Source of the DNA: Pseudomonas farris
GTDB lineage: Bacteria; Pseudomonadota; Gammaproteobacteria; Pseudomonadales; Pseudomonadaceae
DNA: 64,000 nucleotides
NCBI RefSeq assembly: GCF_019145235.1
Contig: NZ_JAHSTV010000002.1
Location: 558,001 to 622,000, forward strand
Reading direction: 5' to 3'
This document shows, one piece after another, positions 20,069-27,796 of the stretch. Below the pieces are notes generated by a model that made no database searches, was not told the origin of the DNA, and worked only from the letters and a program-made list of their open reading frames with translations. Position 1 is the first letter of the stretch. Every line of letters begins with the position of its first letter. The position numbers and the translations under genes were made by a program.

Positions 20069-21922
20069 ATGGGTGTGTATGACTACAAAAACTTCGGCAC
20101 AGCAGACTCCAAGGCGTTGTTCAGCGACGCCATGGCGATCACGCTGTATTCCTATCACAACCTCGACAACGGTTTCGCCACCGGTTACCAGCAAAACGGC
20201 TTCGGCTTGGGCTTGCCGGCAACCCTGGTCACCGCGCTGATTGGCGGCACCGATTCCCAAGGTGTCATTCCCGGCATTCCCTGGAACCCCGATTCGGAAA
20301 AAGCTGCTCTCGAAGCTGTGCAAAAAGCAGGATGGACGCCGATCACCGCCGCGCAACTGGGCTATGACGGCAAGACCGACGCTCGCGGAACCTTCTTCGG
20401 CGAGAAGGACGGTTACACCAGCGCTCAAGTAGAGATTCTCGGCAAGTACGACGCCCAAGGTCATCTCACTGAAATCGGCATCGCCTTTCGCGGCACCAGC
20501 GGCCCGCGAGAAATCCAGATCGGCGACTCCATCGGTGACGTGATCAACGATTTGCTGGCGGCCTTGGGTCCCAAGGATTATGCGAAAAACTACGCGGGTG
20601 AAGCCTTCGGTAATTTGCTCAGTGACGTTGCAGCATTTGCCCAGGCCAATGGGTTGTCGGGCAAGGACGTGCTGGTCAGCGGCCACAGCCTCGGTGGCTT
20701 GGCGGTCAACAGCCTGGCGGACTTGAGCAGCGAAAAATGGTCCGGGTTCTACCAGGATTCCAACTACATCGCCTACGCCTCGCCGACCCAGAGCAGCAGC
20801 GACAAAGTGCTGAACATCGGTTATGAAAACGACCCGGTGTTCCGCGCCCTCGATGGCTCGACGTTCAACCTGTCCTCGGTGGGCGTGCACGATGCCGCCA
20901 AGGATTCGACGACCGATAACATCGTCAGCTTCAACGACCACTACGCCTCGACGGCGTGGAACGTGCTGCCGTATTCCATCCTCAACATCCCCACCTGGAT
21001 TTCACACTTGCCCACCGGTTACGGCGACGGCATGACCCGGGTGCTTGAGTCGCAGTTCTACGACCTGACCAGCAAAGATTCGACCATCATCGTCGCCAAC
21101 CTCTCGGACCCGGCGCGCAGCAACACGTGGGTCCAGGACTTGAACCGCAACGCCGAAACCCACAAAGGCAGCACCTTTATCATCGGCAGCGACGGCAATG
21201 ACCTGATCCAGGGCGGTAAGGGCAACGACTACCTGGAAGGCCGCGACGGGAACGACACCTTCCGCGATGGCGGTGGCTACAACATCCTGTTGGGCGGCAA
21301 GGGCAGCAACGTGCTGGACCTGCAACAGTCGGTGAAAGAGTTTGTCTTCGCCAATGACGGTGCCGGCAACCTGTATGTGCGCGATGCCAATGGCGGCATC
21401 AGCATCACCCGCGACATCGGCAGCATCGTGACCAAGGAGCCGGGTTTTCTCTGGGGTGTGTTCAAGGATGACGTGACCCACAGCGTCACCGCCAATGGCC
21501 TTGCGGTCGGTAGCAATCTGACTCAGTACGCTTCAAGCCTGAAGGGCACGACCGGCGCCGACACCCTCAACGCGCACGCAACCGGCGACTGGATGTTTGG
21601 CTTCGATGGCAACGATCATTTGATTGGCAGCACCGGCAATGACGTGTTTGTCGGCGGGGCGGGTAATGACCTGATGGAGTCGGGCGGCGGGGTCGATACG
21701 TTCCTGTTCAGCGGCGCGTTTGGTCAGGACCGGGTGGTGGGTTATCAAGCCAACGACAAACTGGTGTTTTTCGGGGTTCAGGGCGTTGCGCCGAACGACG
21801 ACTTCCGCGCCCATGCCACGGCGGTGGGGCAGGATACGCTGCTGACGTTTGGCAGCGATTCGGTGACTTTGGTGGGCGTGGGGCTGGACAGTTTGTCTGG
21901 TAGCGGGATTGTGATCGCCTGA
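20069..21922 (+). CDS. Family I.3 lipase/polyurethanase, full length (PueA-like)
   Basis: Extracellular lipase of exactly 617 residues. The triad falls at Ser207 (GHSLGG), Asp255 (YENDPVF) and His313 (ISHLP), the numbering known for the 617-residue Pseudomonas family I.3 lipase. The lid-1 region (about residues 30-90, NGFGLGLPATLVTALIGG) is present. RTX repeats (GGKGNDYLEGRDGNDTF) and a second ND-rich block precede the C-terminal secretion signal. I use ATG 20069 (MGVYDYKNFG), after AGAGAGG; an upstream in-frame ATG at 20009 has no ribosome site. Paralogue of the preceding lipase; export by AprDEF is expected. Confidence 0.93.
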   Translation: MGVYDYKNFGTADSKALFSDAMAITLYSYHNLDNGFATGYQQNGFGLGLPATLVTALIGGTDSQGVIPGIPWNPDSEKAALEAVQKAGWTPITAAQLGYDGKTDARGTFFGEKDGYTSAQVEILGKYDAQGHLTEIGIAFRGTSGPREIQIGDSIGDVINDLLAALGPKDYAKNYAGEAFGNLLSDVAAFAQANGLSGKDVLVSGHSLGGLAVNSLADLSSEKWSGFYQDSNYIAYASPTQSSSDKVLNIGYENDPVFRALDGSTFNLSSVGVHDAAKDSTTDNIVSFNDHYASTAWNVLPYSILNIPTWISHLPTGYGDGMTRVLESQFYDLTSKDSTIIVANLSDPARSNTWVQDLNRNAETHKGSTFIIGSDGNDLIQGGKGNDYLEGRDGNDTFRDGGGYNILLGGKGSNVLDLQQSVKEFVFANDGAGNLYVRDANGGISITRDIGSIVTKEPGFLWGVFKDDVTHSVTANGLAVGSNLTQYASSLKGTTGADTLNAHATGDWMFGFDGNDHLIGSTGNDVFVGGAGNDLMESGGGVDTFLFSGAFGQDRVVGYQANDKLVFFGVQGVAPNDDFRAHATAVGQDTLLTFGSDSVTLVGVGLDSLSGSGIVIA

Positions 21923-21950
21923 GGGTGATGCGGTGCCGGTAAGGGCCTCT

Positions 21951-22042
21951 TCGCGAGCAAGCCCGCTCCCACATTTTGATCGCAGGTGTACCCATATTGG
22001 GTGTTCACTGAAGATCTAATGTGGGAGCGGGCTTGCTCGCGA
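21951..22042. repeat. REP pair in opposite arrangement
   Basis: Two REP cores in the reverse order to the other doublets: first TCGCGAGCAAGCCCGCTCCC, then GGGAGCGGGCTTGCTCGCG, with ~47 bases between. It closes the lipase transcript. Confidence 0.9.
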
Positions 22043-22207
22043 AGAACGATAACGCGGTAAACCTGCCTGCCTACGTGACTCACCGTTCACTCCCGGACTC
22101 CAATACCTGCACCAACAGGAACTGGCACTAAACCATCAGCCCATCCACGCGTTATCCCTATGACGCCGGTGCTGCATGCCGCCATTGAGTACAGGAGATT
22201 TTGCAAC

Positions 22208-22582
22208 GTGAGTAACAGCAAGAGGTACACCTTCGGTCTGGCGCTGGCCTTGTTATCGGCAACCGCCGCCGCAGAACTGCCTCAAAGCTCGATTCTGACC
22301 CGTTACGGGGTCACCTCCGATCAACTGCCCAAACCGGCCGAGATCGAAACCACCAAACCCGCCAAGCCCGTCGAAGAGAAAAGCCGCTTTCAGGTCCAGC
22401 CGGAACAGCCTTGGGTGACAGTGCGCCTGGGCGACGGCAAACAACCGGAGAAGACCGGCAATATCAGCATCGATCGTTCGATGCAGCAGGAACGGGAGCG
22501 TTGCCAGCGGATGCAGGAACGACTGATGCTCAAAGGAGGACAGTCCTTCTCCTGCGATAACAATATTCTGGGAACTCACTGA
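22208..22582 (+). CDS. Small exported protein of unknown function
   Basis: 124-residue protein with a signal peptide (SNSKRYTFGLALALLSATAAA, cleavage before ELPQSS). The mature chain of ~100 residues is charged and Pro/Lys-rich in the middle (KPAEIETTKPAKPVEEK), with a C-terminal half containing two cysteines (ERCQRM and SFSCDNN) that could form a disulfide. I use GTG 22208 because AGGAGA lies ~9 bases upstream and the signal peptide begins there; ATG 22160 would bury it. It is downstream of the two lipases behind a REP pair. A role linked to the secreted enzymes is only a positional guess; I do not recognise the family. Confidence 0.7.
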   Translation: MSNSKRYTFGLALALLSATAAAELPQSSILTRYGVTSDQLPKPAEIETTKPAKPVEEKSRFQVQPEQPWVTVRLGDGKQPEKTGNISIDRSMQQERERCQRMQERLMLKGGQSFSCDNNILGTH

Positions 22583-22644
22583 GCATAACGGGGGCCTTTG
22601 AGAACAATGCTGTTCACTTAAAAGCGTCTTGAGTCAGAGAAACC

Positions 22645-22758
22645 TGTGGCGAGGGAGCTTGCTCCCGCTTGAGTGCGCAGCACTCACAAAAATCGGCAAT
22701 GGTTGTCAGATTTTTGGGGCTGCTACGCAACCCAACGCGAGCAAGCTCGCTCGCCACA
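22645..22758. repeat. REP-type inverted repeat
   Basis: TGTGGCGAGGGAGCTTGCTC on the left and GAGCAAGCTCGCTCGCCACA on the right, with an imperfect AT-richer centre. It lies between the convergent small exported protein and hydroxypyruvate reductase genes and probably ends both transcripts. Confidence 0.85.
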
Positions 22759-22772
22759 TACTGCATGGGCGA

Positions 22773-23699
22773 TCAATAACCCTGCGCACGATCGATCTCA
22801 CCGAGCATCGGCTCCCCCCGTTGATGCCGGCGAATGTTCTCCAGCAACACCCCAAAGGCGCTTTCTGGCTGGGTCATCGCCGCGATGTGCGGTGTCAGCA
22901 GAATCTGCGGGTGGTGCCAGAACGGGTGATCCACCGGTGCCGGTTCCTGCTGCAGCACATCAAGGACCGCGCCGCTCAAATGCCCGCTGTCCAATGCCTC
23001 AAGCAAATCATCCTCAACCAAATGCCCGCCACGGCCCATGTTGATCAGCGCCGCGCCACGGGGCAGTTGCTCAAACAGCCTGCGATCAAGAATGCCCTGG
23101 GTCTGTTTGGTCAGCGGCAATACACACAAGAGAATGTCGCACTGGCTGAGGAACGCTGGCAGTTGCTGGTTGCCGGCATAACAATCGACCCCCGGAATTT
23201 GATGGGCACTGCGCGCCCAGGCTGACAAGGCAAAGCCCAGCGGTTGCAAGGTCGCCAGAATCTGCTGCGCCTGAGCGCCAAGCCCCATGAGCCCGACCCG
23301 ACGCCTGGCGGCCGGTTGCAGCAAGTGCGCTTGCCAGCAGCGGGCCATTTGTTGCTGGCGATAGCGCAACATGTCCCGGTGCAGGCTGAGCACGGCAAAA
23401 CTGGCGTATTCGCACATGCCACGGGTGATGCCGGGGTCCAGCAGGCGCACCACCGGCAAGCTCGTCGGCAGGCGATTGAGGTCGAGTTGATCGACGCCGG
23501 CGGACAAGGCAAACAGCACTTGCAGATTGGGCAGCACAACCTCGAGATCGTCGGGTGCCTGCCACGCGGCCAGGTACTGAATGTCCTTCGGGTCGCCGAT
23601 GTCCGGCCACGCGCGCCATTCGATATCCGGGGCGTGTTCGGCGAACAGCGCTTGCCACTGTTCGCCGCGCACAGGGTCAGCTTTATACAGCAGGGCCAT
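22773..23699 (-). CDS. Glyoxylate/hydroxypyruvate reductase A-type dehydrogenase
   Basis: NAD(P)H-dependent D-2-hydroxyacid dehydrogenase of 308 residues. It reduces glyoxylate or hydroxypyruvate in the cytosol. Seen are a Rossmann-type GLMGLGAQAQQILATL, a catalytic-domain Arg region (INMGRGGHLVEDDLLEAL) and the His near the C-terminus in TPHIAAMT. I set the start at ATG 23699 (MALLYKADPVRG), with AGGA 7 bases upstream and the family's usual N-terminus; ATG 23735 would add 12 residues. Divergent from the aminotransferase gene, with an inverted repeat between them. Confidence 0.87.
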   Translation of the reverse strand: MALLYKADPVRGEQWQALFAEHAPDIEWRAWPDIGDPKDIQYLAAWQAPDDLEVVLPNLQVLFALSAGVDQLDLNRLPTSLPVVRLLDPGITRGMCEYASFAVLSLHRDMLRYRQQQMARCWQAHLLQPAARRRVGLMGLGAQAQQILATLQPLGFALSAWARSAHQIPGVDCYAGNQQLPAFLSQCDILLCVLPLTKQTQGILDRRLFEQLPRGAALINMGRGGHLVEDDLLEALDSGHLSGAVLDVLQQEPAPVDHPFWHHPQILLTPHIAAMTQPESAFGVLLENIRRHQRGEPMLGEIDRAQGY

Positions 23700-23809
23700 G
23701 GGCATTTCCTGATAGGTGAAGGTGCTGCCCATCATCGCGCAACGCCAGCGCAGGATCTGTCGAAAGCAGCGGGTTTAACGCGTTGAGTAACGTTGTATCG
23801 GCCACGCAC

Positions 23810-23841
23810 CGGCAGATTCGGCCGGCTAAAGGAATCTGCCG
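23810..23841. promoter_or_regulatory. Inverted repeat between divergent ghrA-like and aminotransferase genes
   Basis: CGGCAGATTC (23810-23819) and GAATCTGCCG (23832-23841) are perfect 10-base inverted copies with a 12-base spacer, in a 272-base divergent intergenic region. Candidate operator; the Lrp-type regulator encoded nearby at 26062 is one possible ligand. A stem-loop role is also possible. Confidence 0.4.
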
Positions 23842-23971
23842 TTTGGCGGGGTGAAAACAGTCGATCCGAATTTCTCAGGGGGCAAGTTCGGCGTAGTTCG
23901 TTTCGCGCAAGCCTTAACCTGAACACCATCGCAACCACTTCCCGGTTGCCGGACTCACGATGGGAAATGCC

Positions 23972-25264
23972 ATGAACAGCAAAGTCGACGAAACCCCTCA
24001 TTTGCTCCGTCAGCGCGATCAATTCGTGCCACGTGGCCTGGTTACCGCGCATCCGTTGGTGATCGATCGGGCCCAAGGTTCAGAATTGTGGGACGTGGAC
24101 GGCAAGCGCTACCTGGACTTTGTCGGCGGTATCGGTGTGCTGAACATCGGTCACAACCACCCGAAGGTGGTCGCGGCGGTGCAGGCGCAGCTGCAAAAAG
24201 TCTCCCACGCCTGTTTCCAGGTGGTGGCCTACAAGCCTTATCTCGACCTGGCTCAGCGCCTGTGCGAAATGATCGGCGGCCAGGAATCCTATAAAGCGGC
24301 GTTCTTCACCTCCGGCGCCGAAGCCGTGGAAAACGCGGTGAAGATCGCCCGCGCCCACACCAACCGCTCGGCGGTGATCGCCTTTCGCGGCGGGTTCCAC
24401 GGCCGGACCTTGCTCGGCACCACGCTGACCGGCATGAGCCAGCCCTATAAACAGAACTTCGGGCCGTTCGCGCCGGAGGTCTTCCACACCCCGTATCCGA
24501 ATGCCTATCGCGGCGTGACCAGCGACATGGCGCTCAAGGCGCTGGACGAATTGTTGGCCACTCAAGTGGCGCCCGAGCGGGTCGCGGCGATCATTATCGA
24601 ACCGGTGCAGGGCGATGGCGGTTTCCTCTCGGCACCGACAGAGTTTCTCCAGGCCCTGCGTGCCTTGACTGAAAAACACGGCATCGTGCTGATCCTTGAT
24701 GAAATCCAGACCGGTTTCGGTCGCACCGGCAAATGGTTCGGCTTCCAGCACGCCGGCATTCAGCCGGACCTGGTCACTGTCGCCAAAAGCCTGGCCGGTG
24801 GTTTGCCGCTGTCCGGCGTGGTCGGCAAGGCCGAGATCATGGACGCGCCGTTACCCGGCGGCCTCGGCGGCACTTACGGCGGTAACGCGCTGTCGTGCGC
24901 GGCGGCGCTGGCGGTGATCGAGGCCTACGAGCAAGAGCAGTTGCTGGCCCGTGGTGATGCTTTGGGCGAACGTCTGCGTCAGGGTTTGTTGAGCTTGCAG
25001 GCTCGTTACCCGCGCATCGGCGACGTGCGCGGCAGCGGCTTCATGCTGGCGATCGAGCTGATCAAGGATGACGACGCGCGCACCCCCGATGCCGACCTCA
25101 ACCAACGGCTGATCGACGAAGCCCGGGCCGGTGGCCTGCTGGTGATCAAGTGCGGCGTGTACCGCAACGTGCTGCGCTTCCTCGCGCCGCTGGTGACCAC
25201 CGAAGCGCAGGTCGACGAAGCGCTGCAGATTCTCGACGCGGCGCTGGCACGAGTCTTGAACTGA
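23972..25264 (+). CDS. Class III aminotransferase, 4-aminobutyrate type
   Basis: PLP aminotransferase of 430 residues, closest in look to 4-aminobutyrate:2-oxoglutarate transaminases (GabT). The PLP lysine is K272 in TVAKSLAGGLPLSG, the cofactor-contacting Asp is in LILDEIQTGFGRTG, and TSGAEAVENAVKIAR is the phosphate-binding segment. I prefer ATG 23972 (MNSKVDETP) over ATG 23960, four codons earlier; the choice rests on family N-termini. It is followed by a HAD gene (95-base gap) and an Lrp regulator in the same orientation. Other omega-amino acids could be the substrate. Confidence 0.85.
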   Translation: MNSKVDETPHLLRQRDQFVPRGLVTAHPLVIDRAQGSELWDVDGKRYLDFVGGIGVLNIGHNHPKVVAAVQAQLQKVSHACFQVVAYKPYLDLAQRLCEMIGGQESYKAAFFTSGAEAVENAVKIARAHTNRSAVIAFRGGFHGRTLLGTTLTGMSQPYKQNFGPFAPEVFHTPYPNAYRGVTSDMALKALDELLATQVAPERVAAIIIEPVQGDGGFLSAPTEFLQALRALTEKHGIVLILDEIQTGFGRTGKWFGFQHAGIQPDLVTVAKSLAGGLPLSGVVGKAEIMDAPLPGGLGGTYGGNALSCAAALAVIEAYEQEQLLARGDALGERLRQGLLSLQARYPRIGDVRGSGFMLAIELIKDDDARTPDADLNQRLIDEARAGGLLVIKCGVYRNVLRFLAPLVTTEAQVDEALQILDAALARVLN

Positions 25265-25359
25265 GCTCACGCCTGCTCCGGGCGGTGCCACCTGGCATCG
25301 CCCGTGAGCATTTATGGAGCATGGATTGATGGAATGCATCATCGGAGGCTTTACACACC

Positions 25360-26016
25360 ATGGGGCTGACTGATTATCGAGCGTTGTTGATCGATTGCGA
25401 TGAGGTCCTGGTGGATCGCGATTCCGGGGTCTGGACGGCGTTGCAGCCGCTGCTCGACAGCCGTGGCGGCCACCCGGACAAAACACAGGTGCTGGCCGAA
25501 TTCAGCGAGGTGGTGCATGCGCTGTACCCGCGCTTCGGCGAACTGGGTTTCAGCGGCTTGCTGTGTTTCGCCCACCGTCAGTTGGCCGAGCGCTGGGGGC
25601 TGAAAGCCAGTTGGGAGGAGGGCATGAGCTTTGCCCGGTCAGTGGCGGGTTGGTCGTTGTTCGAAGACGCGCCCGGCGCCATGCTGTACCTGCGCAAGTT
25701 CTATCGGCTGCTGGTGCACGGCGATCGCGATGCCGAGGATCGCGGCCTGCTGTGCGAGCGTCTGGGGATCATGCCCGACGATTTTATTTCATTGGCCAGT
25801 GATCCCCTGCGGGATCACGATTGGCTGGCGGCCAATGAACTTGACGCCAAAACCATCCTCCAGGTGACCCGGCCTTCCGCCCGGCAGCAGGGCGCGGGCG
25901 CTGTCTGCCTGATCTGTCGCGGCCGGGGCAAACACCCGACGCCGTGCGCGGCGGATTACTGCATCAACAGCATGGCGGATCTGGTGGCTCAGCATCAGCT
26001 GTCTTTACGGCGCTGA
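25360..26016 (+). CDS. HAD-superfamily hydrolase with Cys-rich tail
   Basis: 218-residue HAD-like protein. The nucleophile motif is IDCDEVLV (Asp12, Asp14), and the late motif SDPLRDHDWLAAN supplies the Mg-binding acids. The cap lies between them. The C-terminus carries four cysteines in C-x2-C ... C-x4-C spacing (CLICRGRGKHPTPCAADYC), which could bind a metal. The start is preceded by GGAGG. It lies between the aminotransferase and Lrp genes and probably shares their transcript. Phosphatase substrate unknown. Confidence 0.75.
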   Translation: MGLTDYRALLIDCDEVLVDRDSGVWTALQPLLDSRGGHPDKTQVLAEFSEVVHALYPRFGELGFSGLLCFAHRQLAERWGLKASWEEGMSFARSVAGWSLFEDAPGAMLYLRKFYRLLVHGDRDAEDRGLLCERLGIMPDDFISLASDPLRDHDWLAANELDAKTILQVTRPSARQQGAGAVCLICRGRGKHPTPCAADYCINSMADLVAQHQLSLRR

Positions 26017-26061
26017 TTTTGCTAGAAGATTGTCTTACAAACGGCAGTCAAGAGGTACGCA

Positions 26062-26550
26062 ATGGAAGGTTTAGTAAAACTGGACCGGATCGACATCAGC
26101 ATCTTGGTTGAGCTGCAAAAGGATGGGCGCATGACCAACGTCAGCCTGGCCGATGCCGTGGGCCTGTCGGCCAGCCCCTGCCTGCAACGGGTCAAACGGC
26201 TTGAGTCGGCCGGGTATATCTCCAGCTACAAGGCTCACCTGAACCTGGCCAAGATCACCGACTCGGTCACGGTATTCACCGAAATCACCTTGAGCGACCA
26301 CAAGCGCGAAGACTTCGCCAAGTTCGAATCCAATATCCGTCTGGTCGATGAAGTGCTCGAATGCCACCTGATCAGTGGCGGCTACGATTACCTGGTGCGT
26401 TTCATGACCCGTAGCATCCAGCATTATCAGGAAGTGATCGAAAGCCTGCTGGACAAGAACATCGGCATCTCCAAGTACTTCAGCTACATCGTCATCAAGT
26501 CACCCGTGCTCAAGGACGGCGTGCCGCTGCGCAAATTACTGCGTCACTGA
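26062..26550 (+). CDS. Lrp/AsnC-family transcriptional regulator
   Basis: 162-residue DNA-binding protein. The N-terminal helix-turn-helix (DISILVELQKDGRMTNVSLADAVGLSASPCLQRVKRLE) is followed by the RAM ligand domain (EVLECHLISGGYDYLVRF). Members sense amino acids and control neighbouring metabolic genes. It lies 45 bases after the HAD gene, with AGAGG before the ATG. It probably regulates the aminotransferase/HAD set and perhaps the divergent reductase. Confidence 0.9.
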   Translation: MEGLVKLDRIDISILVELQKDGRMTNVSLADAVGLSASPCLQRVKRLESAGYISSYKAHLNLAKITDSVTVFTEITLSDHKREDFAKFESNIRLVDEVLECHLISGGYDYLVRFMTRSIQHYQEVIESLLDKNIGISKYFSYIVIKSPVLKDGVPLRKLLRH

Positions 26551-26588
26551 AACTCCCTCCGCATATACACCATTCCCTTGCAACCTGC

Positions 26589-26609
26589 CGCGCCTTTAAA
26601 AAAGGCGCG
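26589..26609. terminator. Hairpin after Lrp gene
   Basis: CGCGCCTTT-AAA-AAAGGCGCG, a nine-pair stem with a three-base loop, about 40 bases past the Lrp stop. No T-run follows on the plus strand. Confidence 0.5.
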
Positions 26610-26632
26610 CGACGGGCTAATACCGCAATCCA

Positions 26633-26722
26633 TGTGGGAGCGGGCTTGCTCGCGAAAGCGGTGTGTCAGGCGAAATAAATGTTGACTGTGCCGGCGCCTT
26701 CGCGAGCAAGCCCGCTCCCACA
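26633..26722. repeat. REP doublet (REPIN)
   Basis: Inverted GGGAGCGGGCTTGCTCGCG copies; the centre (GTGTCAGGCG...TGTTGACTG) is the inverse orientation of the centres at 15029 and 62488. Confidence 0.92.
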
Positions 26723-26977
26723 GGTTCCTCACCTGACTGACATTGTGCATGCACCCCGATTGGACATCGCCCCCGCCAAACCTCTCAACACGCTTCATGC
26801 TGGCGCAGGCCGCATAAATAGCTGTTTACGCCACGAAAACAGTCTTCGTTTGCGTTATGAGCGATGAATTCGGCGCGAAGCACAAAATAGCCTGCGTTGT
26901 AATGCGTTCAGAGAGAGGGGCAGATCGTTGCAGGGCAGCGACGATCCGTTGAACAACACCAATCGGAGCGCAAAAAA

Positions 26978-27757
26978 ATGCGAATGAGCCACGCAAAAAA
27001 AGCACTGTTGGGTTACGGCGTCTTCATGCTGGCAAGCAGCAGCGAAGCGCATCAAATCTGGTACGAGCAGCCACCGGGGCAACCCCTGGCGTTGTACTAC
27101 GGGGAATATGACAAGAACATGCTGGAAGTCACACCGGGCGGGATGGACCGGTTCCGGCAACTCAAGGGCTGGTCGATCAGCAACAAGTCTCAACCGTTGA
27201 GCCTGACCTTGCAGCGCCAGGCGTTTGCCGTGGCGCATCAAACCAAGGCGGATGACTCGCTGCTGGCCGAGGACGCGCATTACCCGATCTTCGACCTTCA
27301 CGACGGCGATAAAACGCAAAAGGCTTACTGGACGCCCGCTACCCGTTGGGTCGGTGATTTGCGCACCCGCACGCCGGAACTGACGCTGGATATCGTGCCT
27401 ACCGGTGTCGCCGATACCGGCAAGGCACAGTTCCAGGTGTTCTATGCGCACAAGCCCTTGGCCGATCAAGACGTGGTGCTGGAAACCGGTTCCGGCGAAG
27501 TGTTTACCCGGCGCACCGATGCGACCGGCAAGGTCAGTTTCGAGCTGCCCTGGCAGGGCATCTATGTGGTGGCCGTCGAATACAAGGACCACACCGCCGG
27601 CGAGCGCATCAATCCCCAGGGCCAGGCCGAACCCTTTGACGTGAAGAGCTTCAGTTCGACGTTGTCGTTCTATCGAAAGGAAGGTCAGGTACCCTTGCCG
27701 CGGGCACCGTCGCAGCTGCCGGCATCGGAAGTTGCCAGGCTGAAGAAACAGGGCTGA
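26978..27757 (+). CDS. DUF4198 periplasmic protein
   Basis: 259-residue exported protein with a signal peptide ending near SSSEA, before HQIWYEQ. The His just after the cleavage site and the immunoglobulin-like C-terminal domain (ETGSGEVFTRRTDATGKVSFELPWQGIYVV) match DUF4198 proteins, several of which accompany metal uptake. ATG 26978 has GGAG 9 bases upstream. The next gene, a multi-pass membrane protein, begins 39 bases later, so the two probably form an operon with the porin gene. A metal-binding role is inference. Confidence 0.75.
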   Translation: MRMSHAKKALLGYGVFMLASSSEAHQIWYEQPPGQPLALYYGEYDKNMLEVTPGGMDRFRQLKGWSISNKSQPLSLTLQRQAFAVAHQTKADDSLLAEDAHYPIFDLHDGDKTQKAYWTPATRWVGDLRTRTPELTLDIVPTGVADTGKAQFQVFYAHKPLADQDVVLETGSGEVFTRRTDATGKVSFELPWQGIYVVAVEYKDHTAGERINPQGQAEPFDVKSFSSTLSFYRKEGQVPLPRAPSQLPASEVARLKKQG

Positions 27758-27796
27758 GCCAGCGGTAGTCCACTGACCACGACATGAGTGACTGAT

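Larger units (their letters stand above)
26551..26977. other. Intergenic with hairpin, REP doublet and DUF4198 leader
   Basis: 427 bases without a credible gene. Contents in order: a GCGCCTTT hairpin (26589-26609) after the Lrp gene, a REP doublet (26633-26722), ~200 bases of unremarkable sequence, then an imperfect stem GATCGTTGC / GCGACGATC (26923-26946) in the presumed leader of the DUF4198 gene. Confidence 0.6.

Noticed and set aside
22629..23225. 198-codon plus-strand frame over the hydroxypyruvate reductase gene
   Set aside because: It begins in a REP element and overlaps a well-supported minus-strand enzyme.
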